This document shows positions 57,947 to 64,000 of a stretch of 64,000 nucleotides of DNA, in pieces. The stretch is from assembly GCA_949152475.1 (NCBI GenBank), contig OX424566.1, positions 9,571,177-9,635,176 of the forward strand, read 5' to 3'. A program made the position numbers and the translations under genes. The notes beneath the pieces are model-generated. The model was given only the letters and a program-made list of their open reading frames with translations. It was not told the DNA's origin and searched no databases. Numbering within the stretch: the stretch's first letter is position 1; the number at the start of each line of letters is the position of its first letter. Source of the DNA: Terebella lapidaria (lineage: Eukaryota; Annelida; Polychaeta; Terebellida; Terebellidae).

Positions 57947-60105
57947 GAGGGGCCAGACATTAACTGCAAGGTCGTGATCTAGAATTTGATAACGGGGAAA
58001 AAAGGAAGAAAGGCGGGTGGGAGAGAATTTGATGAGGGTCGGGCTTGTTTTTTTTTTGCGAGGGTGGGTTCAGACTTTTCAGAATGGGGGGATGGGCTGG
58101 GGAAGGCACGGGTTAAAGTTGGCGGTGGTGGTGGGTTTAAACGTTTGTTCGTCCTTCACGTTGACCAAGAGTGAACTATGAAGGGGAGGTTATGGAAAGC
58201 CGACACGGGAACTACAAGAACTTATACAAGGGGTATTCTGTTGGATGTTTTTGTATAAATGTTACATGGAAACATATGTATAGAACCGTGATATGACCGT
58301 TATTGATTTTCATATACGATTGCACTATATATCATGTTCGCTTGGACTTTTTTCTGGAACAGTGTATTTATGATGAAATGTGCAATAATTAATGTACTGC
58401 ATATTATACAGCTTCATTTAGTTTTGTATATATATGAGATCAGTGCAATATATTTGTTTATATATATATGATGGTGTCCATGCATCGCTTGATGGGCTAA
58501 CTGTGTTTATAATTTTACTTATCATCGATAACATTTTTTATTGCATGCAATGTTAACGTATCTCAATCGATATATTTTCAACATTTTTATAAGCACAGTT
58601 ACACAGCCATAGTATTCAATTGAATGTGAAACTATATCAGAGTTTATGACGATGTCATATCTACTGTAAGTTCTTGTGATGTTCTTGTGAAATATACCAA
58701 AATATTTCCTGTAAATTGACCACAGTTGTGTTAATGAATGAAAATTTGCCAATCTCTGAGAGTGAAGGATAATCAAAAGTTGGATATGGATAATTACAAT
58801 CGATATTATACAGTAATGATTGAATCTTTTATTTGATTTTATCGATCTGAAAGTGCACGATCTTTTTGATGTAAAGTGTATATATTATCTGTTGAAATTT
58901 ATGCACTTCTATCATTTATCCGCATCAGTGTAAAATTTCAGTGGTATGGAGCAAAACTTATATATTTGGTTGTACTTGATTGTCAGTTCACATCTTGTGT
59001 TTAATGTTCGATGGCTAACTAACAGTAGATCATGACATTTAGCATGGACCGTGCAATGTAGCTGTAATTTATAGCTAGGCAGTGAATTGCTTCGAATTGT
59101 GGCAATTTCTCCCGTTGAGAGGAATCTTGTTGATGTTTTTGTCATTAATTTTGTTCAGCCGCAGACCGACTTGACAGTTTGGAAGCTTAGGGTGATCCAG
59201 GGATTTCGGCTGCGTTCGCTACAAAGAATATTAACGGTACCATATCATGTTTGCATTACAGTCGCCTGATTTTATAAACTAACTTTATATCTGAAACATA
59301 ACTAGACTCTATGAGGTGTATATGTCCAGAATGGGATAGAAAATTTGAATGCATTTTACATCATTCAGACGTATCTTAATTGAACAGTAAGTTTATCAAT
59401 TTCTCATGAATTTCGTTTGAACAGTTGAATTGAACATGCTGTATTGTATTATGACAGGTTTTAGGACGATGTGTAGAATCTAGTCACCATTATATATATA
59501 TTTATGTATGTGAGCATTAAACATGATGTTTGCACTAAAAAAAAACCGTTACTGTTAAATGTAATTTATCGTTTTTCTTTGTTATAAAATATTCACAATG
59601 TTACGAGAAAAAAAAATACACGCGACATGTAGCACGTTTTCACTGTCATGGGGTTACAAAAATGTGTGTCAAGTTTTAATCATTTGTGAAATGTGTGCCT
59701 TTGTTGGACAAGAATATTTATACAATGTCTTGCAATCAGCGTCAGTTAAGATATTTTTTCCTCTGTCTGTCCATAAAACAGTATAATTCATACGTGTCGA
59801 TCTCAATATTTGTCAATAGGCAGGCCACGTCAATATAAGTTTATCGAATGTATTGATACGACAAATAATACCGCTAAAAATGGAGTTTAATGTGTGTTCG
59901 TTTCGACCTTCTGCGTTTCGTCGGCAAGGTTGAAGTGCGGTTGTTTTTATAGTGCCATTAATAGGAGAGATGTTTCATTTCTATTGCCAGCTAAGTAACA
60001 AACATGACACAGTTTTTAGTGGGATGCAGATGTCTCTTGTGTTCTATCATGTAGCAGGTTTCTATTTCCATGTGTTCAAGTTGAAATAAAAATATGAACC
60101 TCACA
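57947..60105 (+). other. Probable 3' UTR of the stomatin gene
   Basis: This AT-rich stretch follows the stop codon with no further exon-like ORF. The first 250 nt contain a purine-rich G/A tract. Two hexamers could end the transcript: ATTAAA at 59516-59521 and AATAAA at 60085-60090. The end point is inferred, not observed; a shorter UTR is possible. Confidence 0.5.
60085..60090 (+). promoter_or_regulatory. Candidate polyadenylation signal AATAAA
   Basis: This is the canonical hexamer about 2.1 kb after the stomatin stop codon. A TTCTTTTTCGCGTTTTTT stretch starts about 40 nt downstream, compatible with a downstream U-rich element. ATTAAA at 59516 is the upstream alternative. No transcript end data are available. 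Confidence 0.4.
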
Positions 60106-61565
60106 CACCGATTACTTCGCGTCGTTTTCTTTTTCGCGTTTTTTCTACGTGTAGGTGATATGGACGGCTGTCAATCAACTATTCACTATTGTGTCAAATC
60201 GTGCATTCACAAACGTACTGTACCTCAAGATGTTTGAAAAGGGAGTGTTCCGCGGGGCCGGATGCTGACCGAAACTTCAAAACAGCCACACCCTGCCAGA
60301 AAACACAACACCACGCCCCTTTACTGACGACATGGTGTCGATGCACAAATACTTGTGTATGCAGTCGATTAAACGTGCAAATTGAAATCATTCAAGTCTC
60401 CAACATTTTAATCAGTCCCTTGAATGAGGTACCACTTGGGAATTTAGTTTGGGAATCATTTCAAGCATGAGTTTCAAATTCGCACCCATTATGGCATCGG
60501 ATATTATCGTTCCCCATCCATCTACAGAGGAAATAACAGGCAAATGAACATGAACTCTATACAAAAGAGACCCGCTTCAGTAACTTTGGTATTGTAATTT
60601 CACAATCTATAGTGCATAATATGCTAATGTCACCGGAGATTACTAAACATAATTCGCTGAAAACACAAGGTCAAGAAGAAATAATCAACTCTCCAGATTT
60701 ATATAAAAAAAAAAAGCTACACAGATGAATACATATAGTTAAGGATACTAAAATATTCAGACACGCTACCTTGCCTAACCATAGAAACAGTTCGAACCAA
60801 CGAAGGTCAGAATGAAGAATTTGCAGGATGCAATTGCACATAAAATTAACATGAAGATGTTGCGAGTTTCGTGCGAGTAGCGACGCACCAATCACGTTTG
60901 GTAGAGTTTTTAGACATTCTCAATATTTCATTTTAGGTTTTCTATTGTCATAATCAAAATCGAGATGTTCATACTACAGACGTTATACGATGAAATTCTC
61001 AGGACATTTTATGTATGTTATCACATAAATTGAAACAATGATAATACAAAATTGGTACCAAATAGGTTATATTCTAAGAGGAAAACCTGGAAACGGAAGG
61101 CATTCTGACTACAAAATGTATGCAAAAAACAATGATACGGAAAGAAAATAACAAACAAATCCAAACAAACAGACATAACACACTTCCCCTACCTCAAATA
61201 ACAGTATTTCTTATCCAACGTTTTAAGTGGCACAAAGTTTGGGAAACTCATCGTTGTCGGCACTCAAAAGACATCTGATAATCATAATTTCCTAGACCTG
61301 ATGATGAAAAGATGTCACATTTCATATTTAAAATCCGACGTCCTGAAACAGTATCCGTGTAATGTGACGGTATGATGACCATTTACACAAAATTTAATAG
61401 TATGAAATGATTCTATGGTGTTTTTCAAAAACGTATTTTCGTAAATAACTACAACATGACACCGAGAAACATGTAGGCTACATGTTACAGAGTTACAACA
61501 CTACATGGGTGCACGAACATATTCTTGTAGAGTCTAACCAAATATTCTAAACGCTAACCCACATT
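60106..61565. other. Downstream flank: nothing recognised
   Basis: AT-rich sequence after the likely 3' end of the stomatin gene, without domain-bearing ORFs. Confidence 0.5.
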
Positions 61566-61748
61566 CACACTCATTGAGTCTCACCTCACACGCATTGAGT
61601 CTCGCCTTACACTCATTTAGTCTCACCTCATCCTCATTGAGTCTCACCTCACACTCATTGAGTCTCGCCTCACACTCATTTAGTCTCACTTCACACTCAT
61701 TGAGTCTCACCTCACACTCATTGAGTCTGACCTCATCCTCATTGAGTG
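61566..61748. repeat. 21-bp minisatellite, about nine units
   Basis: Units of the form TCACACTCATTGAGTCTCACC with A/C/T changes. As 21 is a multiple of three, both strands are open (minus-strand repeat LNECEVR); no independent evidence makes these genes. Confidence 0.92.
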
Positions 61749-64000
61749 GAAGGTCGACCTTACCCTCCAAGCATTCAAAGACGTCACTCATACTTAATTG
61801 AGTGCAAGATTTCGAGTAAAGCTTGAGGAGAAGGTACACTCGCCTTGAGCCTTCCCACTTTGGTATTTATTTTGAATACTTTTGAATACTAAAAGAGTTG
61901 GATTTAACTCTTTAGGTATTCACAGAGGTTACTCAAGTATTGCTCACTGGAGGAAACCTTTAGTCCGCAGATATGTTGAACACTTGTGGGTTTGGTGGTA
62001 CTGTAAAAGTTCCTAATTGGTACAATTCAGACTGAGCAAATGTATATTGTTTATAGCTACAATAGCAAACCAGATTTCGCTCGATTCCAGAAATATGACC
62101 GAAAAATATTTAAAAATGACCGAATTGACCACCATCGCTCATGACCAAATATAGAAATGGTCATACCTCTCTTAATATTTAGCAGATATAAAGACAAATA
62201 AAATGTCTATTCCTATGTTTTCTCATCCCCAGGAAGCCAACTAGACACTCAAATTCCACATACAGTTACAATCTGTCCATGATATCTTCCGAAAATCTAC
62301 TTGTTATAGATACGACGCGTTAACCATGGTAACAGTGATTGTGTGTCTAATGGAATTAGCTCCATACCTGTAGATGCAAGTCCCAATAGCCCTGAAAGGT
62401 GTCCTATGTTAGCTTGTACAGTATGACCGTATCTAAGTTAAAACCTAGTAGCATGCCGATGAAAGTGCTTTTCATTTAATCCATTATGAATAGTTATCTG
62501 TAAATTCGAACGAATTTTACAAATACAATCAATGGGTTTCGAGATATTGAATCGAATAGGCACTCTTTCCGTAAATTGCCGAAGATTTTGATCACGATTT
62601 TAGTATGGGTCACGTGGTTTGTGACGTCATTTGAGGCATTACTGAAAGTACATGTAGCCAGCAGAGAGAGAGGTTTCACTCCACTGGCACCATTTTGTAT
62701 TTTGAACTGGTGGCACTCCTGGCGGATGGATGTGCTTTATGAATGAATTTATTTACTACTATTACTACGATATGAATTTATGAATGAAAGAATATGTCAA
62801 CAAAACGAAATGACGTAATTCACAATCGTCCCTGAGGACGACAGACTACAACACCGCATCCAGCCACCAGGATTACAGAGCTCCATGAGACAAAATGGTA
62901 GACAATAGAAATTTGCAGAGTGAAACCTCTCTGTAGCCAGCAAGGTAAACTGCATGTCGCATATTCATTCTCGTTGTGTATGTTTGACAATTCAAGTGAA
63001 CGGGTGAGATGGTTGGAATACGGCATTTCTTGTCTTGATATTTAGAATCAGTACTATTCATTCTCCCAGAACGGAGGTTTGTTGAACTGCAAGATGTCCA
63101 GTATTTGTTGGTTTTCATGTGTTTTCTTTTGAATCTCATGCCTTTTGGAGTGGTTTTCCATCTTTGAGCTGACCGCCCAAATTACGTATTTTACGTTTTT
63201 GGCCAGCCATCAAAGCACATTTTGCCTTAACTGACGTCACGATTACGGAAACTGCCAAAGCTATTTTTTTTCATCGGCATGAGAAGGCGATTGCAATACT
63301 GGCTCAATATACTCGATTATATTTCGCTGTCATTAATTACCAATTAACGCGAACATCTTTTTTTATCATTAAATGTCCACAATGCCTTTATCTGAACAGG
63401 AATGAAACCATATAATGGTACCTTGCTACTATGACTTTAAATTTATGTATACCAACCTATTTACCGCTTATACCAAGATTTTGATGACAATAAAATACCT
63501 AATATCAAACACTTTCGGAATAGAAACAAAGCCCGACCAAACGTTCAAATCTCAAGCCACATTGGCGCCATTAGGGGCAGACAGTGTGTCTATATGGTTG
63601 TTTTTACTGTAAATCAGATGGAAATAATGCACAAACTGCCCAGCAACTTTCTAAAACAATTTAGAAATCCGAAATAAACCCCGTGAAATAGGTGTATGAC
63701 GAGTACATAGGTACCCAATCACAAGCCAAAAAGGCTACTGAGTTGATGGTTAAAATTATACTCTCCTCTCAAATTACTAGCAATACCTTCCAAAATATGC
63801 ACATTTTGAAGTATGTTTGATCAGCTATCAGCGATGTTTGTACATAAACAAATGGGCTTTCAGAATACATGCCATGGAACCATCCCATGCCTTCACATCA
63901 ACTGGCTTTTGGACATCACACAACTCAAATGAAGCTTGGGGTTGTATTATGATGAAGTTATATTTGAAACTTTATTTCCGTGATGTAGAACTATATCTAA
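61749..64000. other. Right end of window: nothing recognised
   Basis: AT-rich unique sequence; short overlapping frames on both strands at 62820-63139 have no domain. No exon of a neighbouring gene was identified. Confidence 0.5.

Overview
This is animal (metazoan) nuclear DNA. It is AT-rich and non-coding over most of its length, with small GC-richer exons, GT-AG splice sites, introns of 0.1 to 29 kb, many poly-G/poly-C tracts, minisatellites and short inverted-repeat transposons. Frequent ACATGTA-type words and the repeat landscape suggest a marine invertebrate such as a lancelet or mollusc, but the species cannot be fixed from sequence alone. There is no operon, phage, CRISPR or bacterial feature.

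The window is dominated by one + strand gene, a stomatin-family (SPFH/band 7) membrane protein. It runs from a start codon at 3604 to a stop at 57946. The inferred coding path uses eight exon positions and encodes 353 residues: a new-looking Pro/His-rich N-terminal extension (exon 1), a Cys-rich membrane hairpin (exon 2), the SPFH domain (exons 3 to 7) and the alpha-helical C-terminus (exons 7 and 8). All phases match at every junction. Intron 1 is about 29 kb and intron 2 about 14 kb; both are filled with repeats.

The most interesting signal is that two exon positions are tandemly duplicated as alternatives: 4a/4b (83 nt each) and 6a/6b (56 nt each). Within each pair the length, phases and core residues match, and neither length is a multiple of three. 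Including both or neither member brings in a premature stop, so only one of each pair can be used, giving up to four proteins. A second candidate first exon with a TATA box lies at about 20.8-21.0 kb. It would make a shorter 266-residue form beginning at the Met of exon 2.

Layout: 1-205 minisatellite; 206-3603 upstream flank; 3604-3844 exon 1; 3845-32811 intron 1 (palindromic 21-bp minisatellite at 7.0 kb, two 177-bp TA-flanked MITEs, two copies of a second MITE, a composite element with a 147-bp satellite at 11.4-14.0 kb and a diverged copy at 17.3-18.5 kb, a G/C-homopolymer cluster and candidate promoter at 20-21 kb, a ~47-bp minisatellite at 29.9-31.0 kb); 32812-32918 exon 2; 32919-46972 intron 2 (piggyBac-like MITE, weak reverse-transcriptase-like motif, possible antisense exon); 46973-57946 exons 3 to 8; 57947 to about 60.1 kb likely 3' UTR; then non-coding DNA with a 21-bp minisatellite at 61.6 kb. 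All splice sites, transcripts and isoforms are read from sequence and have no RNA support here.
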